The notes under the pieces: model-generated
The model's input: only the letters and a program-made list of their open reading frames with translations
Told to the model about the DNA's origin: nothing
Database searches by the model: none
Translations under genes and position numbers: made by a program
Source: Gemmata sp.
Lineage (GTDB): Bacteria; Planctomycetota; Planctomycetia; Gemmatales; Gemmataceae
Reading direction: 5' to 3'
Length of the DNA stretch: 36,058 nucleotides
Assembly: GCA_022843445.1 (NCBI GenBank)
Contig: JALHNS010000010.1
Span: forward strand, 1-36,058
In this document: piece by piece, positions 24,111 through 31,500 of the stretch
Position numbering within the stretch: position 1 is the stretch's first letter
How the letters are laid out: each line of letters begins with the position of its first letter

Positions 24111-24545
24111 TCAGTCGCGGTCGCCGGCGGTGCGGGGTTGCACGCTCAGCGCGAGCAGGTTCGGGATGTCGAACGTGAGGCGGTCGAGGTCCGTGCCCTT
24201 CGGGTGTCGGCGCGCGTACAGGTAGGTGAAGCCGCCCGTCTCACCCGCGACCGCGGCCCGGATGCGGAACTCGGTCGCGCGGACGAACACCGTCAGCACG
24301 ATCTCCGCGCCGTCGTCGAACGGGTAGCCGTCGGGCCGTTCTTCCCCGCCCCAACCGCCGAAGTGCGAGTTCAGCACCAGCCCTTCGCCCGGCCGCGGGT
24401 TGATGTGAATGGCGATGTCTTCGCCGCAGTACAGGTTCAGCGCGCCGCCACGGTGCGTCGCGCGGTACCGCGCGCGAATCACCGTGCCCACCGGCAGCGA
24501 GAGGAACAGTTCCGATCGGCCCTCGATCTGCTTGCGCTTCGCCAT
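24111..24545 (-). CDS. Bacterial galectin (beta-galactoside-binding lectin domain)
   Basis: 144 residues, one galectin-type carbohydrate-recognition domain and little else. The signature is complete: IHINPR (His47, Asn49, Arg51), LVLNS (Val57, Asn59) and GGWGGEER (Trp65, Glu68, Arg70). These correspond to the eight sugar contacts of human galectin-1 (His44, Asn46, Arg48, Val59, Asn61, Trp68, Glu71, Arg73). The flanks also fit: an N-terminal LSLPVGTVIRARYRATH strand pair, YPFDDGAEIVLTVFVRATEF after the Trp motif, and a closing LTFDIPNLLALSV strand. There is no signal peptide, as in animal galectins, so it is cytoplasmic or leaves by an unusual route. ATG at 24545 has AGGGG upstream. Gaps of 13 bases to the WD40 gene and 19 to the membrane-protein gene indicate one transcript. 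The natural ligand is unknown, with envelope or host/algal galactans as candidates. Confidence 0.9.
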   Translation of the reverse strand: MAKRKQIEGRSELFLSLPVGTVIRARYRATHRGGALNLYCGEDIAIHINPRPGEGLVLNSHFGGWGGEERPDGYPFDDGAEIVLTVFVRATEFRIRAAVAGETGGFTYLYARRHPKGTDLDRLTFDIPNLLALSVQPRTAGDRD

Positions 24546-24558
24546 CGTTCGCCCCTGT

Positions 24559-25620
24559 TCACCCCGCGCGGAAGACCGCGAGCGCGCCGGACCCGCACCC
24601 GGCGGCCAAGCTCTTTTCGTCGGCGCTCCACGCCAGCACCGATGCCTCGCCGCCCGCGAACTCGAACGCGCCCACCTGCGCGCCGCGGCGCGCCGTCGGC
24701 TGCCACAGGATCACGCGGCCGTCGGTGCCCGCGGAAGCCAGCAGGAACCCGCGGCTCTGGTACGCCAGCGCCGTGAGCGTACCCTCCTCGTCGTGCCCGT
24801 CTTGCAGCATCGTGGGCTTCGAACCTTCCGGCCCGTTCGGGCCCGCTTGGCAGTCCCACACGCACACCACCGGGCCGCCGCCCGTGGCGAGGTACCGCGA
24901 ACTCATGTCCCACGCCAGCTCGCGCACCTTCGTGCGGTAGCCCCACATTTGCAGGTCGCGCGACTCGTCGTAGTACCAGAAGTGAACCGTGCTGTCTTGG
25001 TTCCCGTGCGCCAGAATCTTGCCGTCCGGCGACCACGCCATCACCAGCGGCGACCCCTTCCACGCCAGCACCTTCACCGGGTCGGTGCCGCGCAGCGGGT
25101 CGTAGGTGGTGGCCGCGCCGTAGGCGAGCAGCGTGAGGTGGTTCGTGCCGGGCCGCCACTTCGCGTCCATCACCGTGCCGGCCTGCGCCGGCAGTTCGCG
25201 CAGAAGCGCGCCGGTCGAATCGAACACGCGACACACTTTCCCGGCAGCGGCGGCGAGGTACTGGCCGCTCGGGTGCCACACCACCTTTTCGCCCCAGCTC
25301 GCGCCCGCGTCCAGCGCGTGCGCTTCGGTGCCGGCCGCGGCGCTCCAGAGGCGCACCTTCTTGTCTTGCCCCACCGAAGCGAGGAGAGCGCCGTTGGGCT
25401 GCCACGCGAGCGCGGCCGTGCCGAACCCGTGGCCCTTCAGTTCGTGGAGCGGCTTCCCGGTGCGCGCGTCGAACACCAGAATCGGCCCGCTGATCGCCGC
25501 GGCGGCGACGTGCGCGCCGTCCGGCGACCACGCCACCGAGATGACGTGGTCCGGCACCGCGGCCTGCCACACCGGGCGCAAGCGGTTCTCGGATTTGCCG
25601 AACAAGTTGAACCGCGCCAT
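24559..25620 (-). CDS. WD40 beta-propeller protein, first gene of the galectin operon
   Basis: 353 residues from ATG at 25620, with no signal peptide. Seven or so blades are seen: VISVAWSPDGAHVAAAAISG with LVFDARTG, AALAWQPNGALLASVGQDKK with RLWSAA, VVWHPSGQYLAAAAGKVC, a diverged blade at about 150-180, VMAWSPDGKILAHGNQDSTV with HFWYYDES, ELAWDMSSRYLATGGG with CVWDCQAG, and ALAYQSRGFLLASAGTDGRV with ILWQP, plus a final SVLAWSADEKSLAAGCGSG. It likely forms a closed propeller that scaffolds protein contacts in the cytoplasm. It is followed after 13 bases by the galectin gene. The coupling suggests the propeller and the lectin act in one complex, but this is inference from gene order only. Confidence 0.9.
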   Translation of the reverse strand: MARFNLFGKSENRLRPVWQAAVPDHVISVAWSPDGAHVAAAAISGPILVFDARTGKPLHELKGHGFGTAALAWQPNGALLASVGQDKKVRLWSAAAGTEAHALDAGASWGEKVVWHPSGQYLAAAAGKVCRVFDSTGALLRELPAQAGTVMDAKWRPGTNHLTLLAYGAATTYDPLRGTDPVKVLAWKGSPLVMAWSPDGKILAHGNQDSTVHFWYYDESRDLQMWGYRTKVRELAWDMSSRYLATGGGPVVCVWDCQAGPNGPEGSKPTMLQDGHDEEGTLTALAYQSRGFLLASAGTDGRVILWQPTARRGAQVGAFEFAGGEASVLAWSADEKSLAAGCGSGALAVFRAG

Positions 25621-25628
25621 AGTCAGTT

Positions 25629-25748
25629 AAAAGTGAAAAAGGAAAAGGGAAAAATGGTCAAAGCAGCAGGAACACGCTTCGCACGAAGTGAAAAAGGAAA
25701 AGGGACCGCGACTCGGTTCGCATTTTTCCCTTTTCCTTTTTCACTTTT
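25629..25748. repeat. Purine-rich inverted repeat, 28-bp perfect arms plus a third direct copy
   Basis: Arms 25629-25656 and 25721-25748 are exact complements. A further copy of the core AAGTGAAAAAGGAAAAGGGA lies in the loop at about 25687-25706. It is extremely asymmetric (A/G on one strand) and AT-rich in a GC-rich genome. It fills the 134-base gap between the CobW gene and the WD40 gene, which is where the promoter of the galectin operon should be, and it ends close to the CobW stop (25755). Confidence 0.88.
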
Positions 25749-25754
25749 CATTGG

Positions 25755-26867
25755 TCACGCGAGGCAACTCTTAAAGCCCGCGGTCAGTTCGTCGCGGTCG
25801 AGGTTGCGGCCGATGAACACCAGCTTGTTCGACCGCGGCGTGTTGCCCCACGGCTTGTCCACCTTGCCGTCGAACAGCATGTGGATGCCTTGGAACACGA
25901 ACCGGTTCGCCTCGCCCTTGATGCTGAGCACGCCCTTCATGCGGAAGATGTCTTGGCCCTTCTCCTTCAGCAAGTTGCTCATCCACGCGTTCAACTTGCG
26001 CGCGTCGAGATCGCCCGAAGTGGTGATGCCCACGCTCGACACGGTCGTGTCGTGAACGTGGTCGTGCTCGATCACGCCGAGTGCTTGCGGCTTGTGTTCG
26101 TGCTTGTGGTCGTGGTCGTGGTCGTGCTCACAGTGCCCGTGGTCGTGGTCGCAGTTCGAGTGGTCGTGTTCGTCGTGCTCGTGTTCGTGCTCGTGGTGGT
26201 GGTGATGGTGCCCGCCGGCCTTCAGGAAGTCCGGTTCGTGGTCGAGAATGCGGTCGAGGTCGAAGCCCTTCACGTTCAGCACGTTCGTGAGGTCGATCTC
26301 GGCGTTCTTGGTGCGGTGAATCTTCGCGGTCGCGTTCATCTTGCGGATCAGGTGCTCGAGCTTGTCCAGTTCCGCGGGCGTCACGAGGTCGGTCTTGTTC
26401 AGCAGCACCACGTCGGCGAAGGCGATCTGCTCTTGCACCTCGTGCGAGTCCCAGTGCAGCAGCACGTGCTTGGCGTCTACCAGCGCGACGATGCCGTCGA
26501 TGGTGGTGGCGGCCTTCACCTCGTCGTCCATGTAGAACGTCTGCGCGACCGGGCCGGGGTCGGCCATGCCGGTCGTTTCGATCAGGATGTAGTCGAACTT
26601 GTCGCGGCGTTTCATCAGGTTGCCGAGGATGCGAATCAGGTCGCCGCGGACGGTGCAGCACAGGCACCCGTTGTTCATCTCGAAGATTTCTTCTTCGCTG
26701 CTGATGACGAGGTCTTGATCGACCCCGATTTCGCCGAACTCGTTCTCGATCACGGCGATCCGCTTGCCGTGGTTGGCGGACAGAATGCGGTTCAAGAGCG
26801 TGGTCTTGCCGGATCCGAGGAACCCGGTGAGCACGGTAACGGGCACGCGGTCTTGCGTCGCGGGCAT
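25755..26867 (-). CDS. COG0523/CobW family GTPase metallochaperone with His-rich loop
   Basis: 370 residues from ATG at 26867; an upstream frame to 26960 adds a non-protein-like lead. G1/Walker A is GFLGSGKTT (15-23). The family metal motif is GCLCC (67-71, CxCC type). G3-like ETTGMADP is at 97-104 and NKTD (G4) at 157-160. A loop at 220-258 has 20 His in 39 residues, mixed with Asp, Glu and two Cys. The C-terminal CobW_C domain (about 275-370) begins near VSSVGITTSGDLDARKLNAW. The family hydrolyses GTP while delivering Zn, Co or another metal to client enzymes. The His loop suggests Zn or Ni/Co storage or sensing. It is a single gene. The CobW-type name is certain, but the metal is not. Confidence 0.93.
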   Translation of the reverse strand: MPATQDRVPVTVLTGFLGSGKTTLLNRILSANHGKRIAVIENEFGEIGVDQDLVISSEEEIFEMNNGCLCCTVRGDLIRILGNLMKRRDKFDYILIETTGMADPGPVAQTFYMDDEVKAATTIDGIVALVDAKHVLLHWDSHEVQEQIAFADVVLLNKTDLVTPAELDKLEHLIRKMNATAKIHRTKNAEIDLTNVLNVKGFDLDRILDHEPDFLKAGGHHHHHHEHEHEHDEHDHSNCDHDHGHCEHDHDHDHKHEHKPQALGVIEHDHVHDTTVSSVGITTSGDLDARKLNAWMSNLLKEKGQDIFRMKGVLSIKGEANRFVFQGIHMLFDGKVDKPWGNTPRSNKLVFIGRNLDRDELTAGFKSCLA

Positions 26868-26965
26868 GAGAAAGCTCCGAGGGTGTGCACGAATGGGTGA
26901 CGGGGGAATTGTACCGGCCGCGGGAAGGGCGCGAAGGTCCGTGGGAAGCGAACCGCGCACCGCCT

Positions 26966-27090
26966 AGGCCGCACAGGGCTTCCGCCCTGTGCTATGGCAG
27001 CCGGCCCCTCCGGGGCGGAAGACAACGTGCTTTGCACCCTGCGAAGCAGGGTCGCCGTGCATAGCACAGGGCGGAAGCCCTGTGCGGCCT
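26966..27090. repeat. Composite cruciform element, about 125 bp, perfect 31-bp terminal arms
   Basis: Terminal arms 26966-26996 and 27060-27090 are exact complements. Each arm is itself a hairpin: GCACAGGGC pairs with GCCCTGTGC inside 26971-26992 and again inside 27064-27085. The centre holds two more hairpins, GCCCC-TCC-GGGGC near 27004-27020 and CCCTGC-GAA-GCAGGG near 27039-27053. The whole can fold as a four-hairpin cloverleaf in single strands. It lies between the permease stop (27108) and the CobW start (26867), on the transcript side of both. No ORF of note is inside. Confidence 0.9.
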
Positions 27091-27107
27091 GCGGCGAAGT
27101 ACCAACC

Positions 27108-28553
27108 TTACACGTGCCGCAGCGCCTCGATGGGGTCGAGTTTCGCGGCGCGCCACGCGGGGTACAGCCCGAAGCACACGCCCACCAGCACCGACACGCA
27201 CACGGACAGGAAAATGCTCGTGACGTGCAACTTCGCGGGTAGCGCCGGGCCGCTCACCCACTCCCACCCGCGGAGCACGTCCCACGCGCCGGGAATCGCG
27301 TACACGGCCGTCACGCCGATCACCGCGCCGCACAGCCCGCCGATGGTCGTTTGCACCACCGCTTCCACGAGGAACTGGAGGATGATGTCCTTGCGCTTCG
27401 CGCCCAGCGCGCGGCGGATGCCGATTTCGCGCGTCCGCTCGGTCACGGTCGCCAGCATGATGTTCATGATGCCGATGCCGCCGACCACGAGCGAGATCGA
27501 GGCGATCATCGCCATGAGCGCGGTGAACCGGGCCTGCGCGCGCTCGGCCTCTTCGAGCTTGTCCAGCGGGACCGTAATGTCGTAGTCCTTGCGCGCGTGC
27601 CGCTTTTCTAGAATCGCCTTCACCTCGTCGCCGACGGCCTTCACGGTGGCCCGGCCCTCCGGGGTGTCCACCTGCGCGTCCACGGTGAGCGTCACTTGGC
27701 TCACGTCCACCTTCTCGGCGCTGCGCGAGCCGCTGGTGCGCGTGAAGATCACCTCGCCGAACCGCCGCCGGCTGGTGCTGATGGGAATGTAGATGTCGCG
27801 GTTGAAGTTCTCCGCCGCTTGGCTGCCGCCGGTGCCGCCGGTGGGCATCCGGTCCTTGATGACGCCGATGACGCGGAAGAAGTGGCTCCGCATCCCGACC
27901 GACTGGCCGATTGGGTCCTCGTAGGGGAACAACTTGTCGGCCGCTTCCGCTCCGAGCACGCAGTAGTTGTCCAGTTCGGTGTCGTCGGCCTCAACGAGGA
28001 ACCGGCCCCGCGAGAGTTCGAGTTTGTTCACCTGCTGGTAGTCGGGCGTGGTGGCGATCACGCGGCCGTTGCTCAGGATGCGCTCGAGGTACCGCACTTC
28101 GGTGGGGAACACCCGCATGGGCACCACCCGCGACACGGACGCGCCGAACGCGTCGAACTGCCCGATGTCGTCGCGGGTGAGGCCGTAGGTGGTCACGAAC
28201 CCGCGGCTCGCGGTCGCGGAGTCGTCCGGCGGCTTGACGCTACGCACAATGATGTTGGTCGCGCCCTGCCGCTTGATGTCTTCGAGCGCGTCCTGCATCG
28301 AGCCCTCGCCGAACGACATCAGCGCGATCACCGAGCAGGTGCCGATGATGATGCCGAGCACCGAGAGGAACGAGCGCAACTTGTGCAACCACAGGCTCTT
28401 CACCGCCAGCGACACGCTACGGCGCAACTTCGCGGAGGTGCCGCCGTGCCCGATGCGGCCGCTGAGGAACAGCCAGCCGAGCAGCACGACGAGCGCGCCC
28501 GCGCCGAGGCCGCCGAGCAGGTACGGGTTCAAGCCGGGTTGCGACGCGCTCAT
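27108..28553 (-). CDS. MacB/FtsX-type ABC transporter permease
   Basis: 481 residues from ATG at 28553, which overlaps the ATPase stop as ATGA. An extra N-terminal TM helix (about 10-31, LLGGLGAGALVVLLGWLFLS) precedes the usual first helix (LRSFLSVLGIIIGTCSVIAL). A long periplasmic MacB_PCD-like domain (about 90-345) follows, with the typical GAEAADKLFPYEDPIGQSV and FRVIGVIKD. Three C-terminal helices end the protein, including the FtsX signature IASISLVVGGIGIMNIMLAT and RTREIGIRRALGAKRKDI. The C-terminal VGVCFGLYPAWRAAKLDPIE is family-typical. It works with the ATPase next to it and the adaptor and outer-membrane factor upstream, as a mechanotransmitting exporter of a small molecule or peptide. 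The substrate is unknown. It is the last gene of the operon. Confidence 0.93.
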   Translation of the reverse strand: MSASQPGLNPYLLGGLGAGALVVLLGWLFLSGRIGHGGTSAKLRRSVSLAVKSLWLHKLRSFLSVLGIIIGTCSVIALMSFGEGSMQDALEDIKRQGATNIIVRSVKPPDDSATASRGFVTTYGLTRDDIGQFDAFGASVSRVVPMRVFPTEVRYLERILSNGRVIATTPDYQQVNKLELSRGRFLVEADDTELDNYCVLGAEAADKLFPYEDPIGQSVGMRSHFFRVIGVIKDRMPTGGTGGSQAAENFNRDIYIPISTSRRRFGEVIFTRTSGSRSAEKVDVSQVTLTVDAQVDTPEGRATVKAVGDEVKAILEKRHARKDYDITVPLDKLEEAERAQARFTALMAMIASISLVVGGIGIMNIMLATVTERTREIGIRRALGAKRKDIILQFLVEAVVQTTIGGLCGAVIGVTAVYAIPGAWDVLRGWEWVSGPALPAKLHVTSIFLSVCVSVLVGVCFGLYPAWRAAKLDPIEALRHV

Positions 28554-29266
28554 CGGCCCATCTCCGCGATCGTGCGGGTGTCGTTGCGCACGTCCGACTC
28601 CACCCGCCCGTCGCGCAGGCGCACCACGCGGCGCGCCCACTCGGCGATGTCGTTCTCGTGCGTCACCATGATGATCGTCTTGCCGCTCCGGTTCAGCTCG
28701 CGGAGCATCTGCATGATCTCGACGCTGGTCTTGGTGTCGAGGTTGCCGGTGGGTTCGTCGCCCAGAATCAGGTGCGGGTCGTTCACGAGGCTGCGCGCGA
28801 TGGCGACGCGCTGCTGCTGCCCGCCGGACAGTTGCAAGGGCCGGTGGTCGAGCCGGTCGCCGAGGCCGACCAGCTCCGCGAGCGCCACGCACCGGGACTT
28901 CGTCGCCTCGTCCAACTTGATGCCCTGATACAAGAGCGGTAGTTCCACGTTCTCCACGACCGTGTACTGCGGCAGCAGGTTGTACGACTGGAAGATGAAC
29001 CCGAGGTAGGTGCTGCGCACTTCGGAGAGTTGGTCGTCGGACATCTCCGACACGTCCACGTCGCCGAGGAAGTACTGCCCGCTGGTGAGTCGGTCGAGGC
29101 AGCCGAGCACGTTCAAGAGCGTCGATTTGCCGGACCCGGACGGCCCCATGAGGGCGACGAAGTCGCCCTCGTCGAACGACAGGTTCAGCCCCTGAAGGAC
29201 GTGAACCGTCTGCCCGCCGAGGTAGTAGTTCTTCACCAGATCGACGATGCGAACGATGGCAGGCAT
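28550..29266 (-). CDS. MacB/LolD-type ABC transporter ATP-binding protein
   Basis: 238 residues. Walker A is GPSGSGKST (41-49), Q-loop IFQSYNLLPQ (Gln93), signature LSGGQQQR (146-153), Walker B LILGDEPTGNLD (166-177) and switch His in IIMVTHEND. The EPTGNLDTKTS and VVRLRDGRVESD sequences are typical of the LolD/MacB branch. It powers the MacB-like permease downstream and is translationally coupled to it by a 4-base overlap. It is separated from the adaptor gene upstream by 173 bases containing a hairpin, so it may also have its own transcript start. It is cytoplasmic, membrane-peripheral and very standard for the family. Confidence 0.95.
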   Translation of the reverse strand: MPAIVRIVDLVKNYYLGGQTVHVLQGLNLSFDEGDFVALMGPSGSGKSTLLNVLGCLDRLTSGQYFLGDVDVSEMSDDQLSEVRSTYLGFIFQSYNLLPQYTVVENVELPLLYQGIKLDEATKSRCVALAELVGLGDRLDHRPLQLSGGQQQRVAIARSLVNDPHLILGDEPTGNLDTKTSVEIMQMLRELNRSGKTIIMVTHENDIAEWARRVVRLRDGRVESDVRNDTRTIAEMGR

Positions 29267-29343
29267 GGTCGGGTGTCAGGAGTCAGGGAACGGAGGACAG
29301 AAGCCAGAGGGCAGGGACACAAGTCAGAAAACAGAGGCGGCTG

Positions 29344-29403
29344 TTAGCGGTGGTTCCGAAGGGGCCGTTCTTGTGGGCGCGGCCCCTTCGGGACCGCCGC
29401 TAA
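29344..29403. repeat. Inverted repeat, 24-bp arms with two wobble mismatches
   Basis: Arms 29344-29367 and 29380-29403 pair with two G:U-type differences around a 12-base loop. The core is GGTTCCGAAGGGGCCG. The left-hand flank (about 29275-29340) is a purine-rich, AGTCAG/GGACAG-like irregular repeat. It lies inside the export operon between adaptor and ATPase genes and could attenuate transcription of the ABC genes relative to the upstream pair. Confidence 0.8.
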
Positions 29404-29439
29404 ACGTGTCCCGTTTCCCGTCTCCTGTCCACTTGTTCC

Positions 29440-31500
29440 CTACTGCGGTGCCGGCGGCATCGCGCCGCCCTTCAGGAAGCCGCCCTTCTTGCCCTTGCCG
29501 CTGCCGCCCGGTGAGCCGGTACCGTCGCCGGTACCGCCTTTCGGGGAGTCGCCGCCCTTGGAGTAGTCGCCGCCCTTCGCACCGGGCGCGGCCTTGCCGC
29601 TGTCGTCGCGGGTGCGGGTGCGGTCCTCGGCCCCGAGCAGCACCTTCGGGTTCAGCACCACCTCGTCGCCTTCGTTGAGGCCGTCGCGGATCTCGACCAC
29701 CTTCTCGTTGTAAATGCCGAGGGTCACTTGGCGGCGGTCGAAGCCTGTCGGGGTCTTCACGAACAGTTCGCGCTTGGCGGCGAGTTCGGTGCCGCCGATG
29801 ACGGCCTGCACCGGGACCGTAAGCACCGGCTCCTTCGCGGTGTCAACCGTGATCTGCACTTCGGCGGTCATGTCGGGCGTCAGTTCCTCGCTCTGGATGG
29901 ACTTGCGGGTGCCGTCGGGCAGCACCTCGGCGTCCACCATCACGAGCGTCTGGTACAGTTTCACGTCCGAGACCCACGAGTCGGCTTGGCTGGCGACGGT
30001 GGCCTTCATGCGGACGTGCCCCTCGAACGTGCGGTTGGGCAGCGCGTCCACGCGGATGGCGGCCTTCTGGCCGTCGGCGAGCTTCTTGGATTCAAGCCCG
30101 CGGAACTGCTCGCGCACGCGCTCGGTCACGTCCGGTTGCTGGCCGACGAGCCGGCCGAAAGCGAACGTGTTGAACAGGGCGATCTTCTGCACGCCGTCCA
30201 CGATGTGTGTGGGCACGCGCACGTCGCCCCTGATGCGGGCGACCATCGCCTCGTGCACCTTGGTGTTCACCTGCATGCGCCGCAGGTTCGGGATGCGGAG
30301 CAGCTTCTGCCCCTCCTTCACCTGCGCGCCCTGTTCGATCATGCCCTGCGTGCTGGACCCGAACCGGCTCGATTCGGGGCGGAAGTACACGACCAGCGAG
30401 TTCGGCTCGATGGTGTCCGGGGCGTGGATCTTGCACAGCGCGCGCTGCCTCACCAGTTCCTCGAGCCGGTCCTCTTGCTGGTCGAACTCGGACCGCGCGC
30501 GGTTCACCTCGGCGCGGGCCTTCTCCTCGTTGGCGCTGGCTTGGCGCTTGGCGAGTTCGAGCGCGGCGCGGGCGTTGTCCCGCTTGCTGGTGAGGTCCAC
30601 GAGTTGCTGGCGGCGGTCGTAGGTCTGCCACTGTCGGCGCTGGGTTTGCAGGCTCCGCAGCTTCTCGGTCGCGCTGTCCAACTTGGCCTGCTCGGCCTGC
30701 GCCTGCGCCGGGGTCATGTACGTTTGGGCCACCATGCGCTGGGCCCACGCGGCGCGCTCGCGGTACTGCCCGACCTCGAACTCGGCGAGTTTCATCTGGC
30801 CGCTCAGGTCGTCGAGCTTCTGGCGGTGCGAGCCGTCTTCGGACAGGTGCGCCGCGCCGCCGCCCAGCGCCGCGAGGGCCAGCCGGCTGGGGTCGGCACT
30901 GAGGCCGGTGAACTTCTCCAGTTCGATCGCGGCCAGTTCGAGCGCGGCCTCGGCGGTGCGAATCACGTTGGCGTCTTGGTCCACCGCGATCTTGTAGTCG
31001 TTGCGGGCCTTCGTCAGGTTCGCGTCGGCGGTTTGCACCTTGATGCGCTGGTCGTCCTCTTGGTCCTTCAGGCCGGAGTCGTCGAGGATCATCAGCAGTT
31101 GGCCGGGCTTCACGCGGGAGCCGTCGTCGATCACCCAGTTGATGGTGCTGGAGAAGCCCTTGTTGCCGGCCTTGACCTTGCACACGATGTCGGCGTTATC
31201 GGCCGATTCGAGGGTGCCCTTTTCGGCGACGGTGATGACGAGCGGCTCGCGCTTGACGGTGTGGGTGAGCACGTCGGCGCGTGCGGTGGGGGTGCGGAAG
31301 AAGGCGTACCACGCGGCACCGCCGCCGCCCGTGGCGAGTACGACCGCGGCGATAATGAGCGGCGCGGCGCGCCCGCCGCCGGTGGCGGAGGGCAGCACCT
31401 TCGGCCCGCTACGGCCGACCGCCGCCGACGGGCTGAGGGGCCGGGAGTCGCTCGCGGAGAGCGGGGCCGCCGCCGTTGGTTCGCTCGAGGAGTTCGTCAC
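29440..31500 (-). CDS. HlyD/MacA-type periplasmic adaptor (membrane fusion protein)
   Basis: About 686 residues from a probable GTG at 31500. A TTG at 31521 would add seven residues and has no clear ribosome site. The reading overlaps the end of the upstream gene by roughly 90 bases. After a Ser/Pro/Ala lead comes one TM helix (about 47-65, APLIIAAVVLATGGGGAAWYAF). Then follow HTVKREPLVITVAEKGTLES (first beta-barrel) and the lipoyl half VIDDGSRVKPGQLLMILDDS. A long alpha-helical coiled-coil hairpin runs about 120-345 and contains many Ala, Glu and Arg. The second lipoyl/barrel part (EGQKLLRIPNLRRMQVNTKV, then MTAEVQITVDTAKEPVLTVP) closes the core. A Gly/Lys-rich tail (about 630-686) is unusual. 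It bridges permease and outer-membrane factor in the export complex. Confidence 0.9.
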   Translation of the reverse strand: MTNSSSEPTAAAPLSASDSRPLSPSAAVGRSGPKVLPSATGGGRAAPLIIAAVVLATGGGGAAWYAFFRTPTARADVLTHTVKREPLVITVAEKGTLESADNADIVCKVKAGNKGFSSTINWVIDDGSRVKPGQLLMILDDSGLKDQEDDQRIKVQTADANLTKARNDYKIAVDQDANVIRTAEAALELAAIELEKFTGLSADPSRLALAALGGGAAHLSEDGSHRQKLDDLSGQMKLAEFEVGQYRERAAWAQRMVAQTYMTPAQAQAEQAKLDSATEKLRSLQTQRRQWQTYDRRQQLVDLTSKRDNARAALELAKRQASANEEKARAEVNRARSEFDQQEDRLEELVRQRALCKIHAPDTIEPNSLVVYFRPESSRFGSSTQGMIEQGAQVKEGQKLLRIPNLRRMQVNTKVHEAMVARIRGDVRVPTHIVDGVQKIALFNTFAFGRLVGQQPDVTERVREQFRGLESKKLADGQKAAIRVDALPNRTFEGHVRMKATVASQADSWVSDVKLYQTLVMVDAEVLPDGTRKSIQSEELTPDMTAEVQITVDTAKEPVLTVPVQAVIGGTELAAKRELFVKTPTGFDRRQVTLGIYNEKVVEIRDGLNEGDEVVLNPKVLLGAEDRTRTRDDSGKAAPGAKGGDYSKGGDSPKGGTGDGTGSPGGSGKGKKGGFLKGGAMPPAPQ

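Noticed and set aside
26090..26215. Tandem-like GTCGTG repeat suspected as a minisatellite or CRISPR-like array
   Set aside because: Units are irregular, have no spacers and encode the His-rich loop of the GTPase in one frame; it is part of the gene.
26997..27059. Central part of the cruciform read as a tRNA-like gene
   Set aside because: The hairpins lack a CCA-end acceptor stem, anticodon loop and T-loop consensus; inverted symmetry explains the folding.
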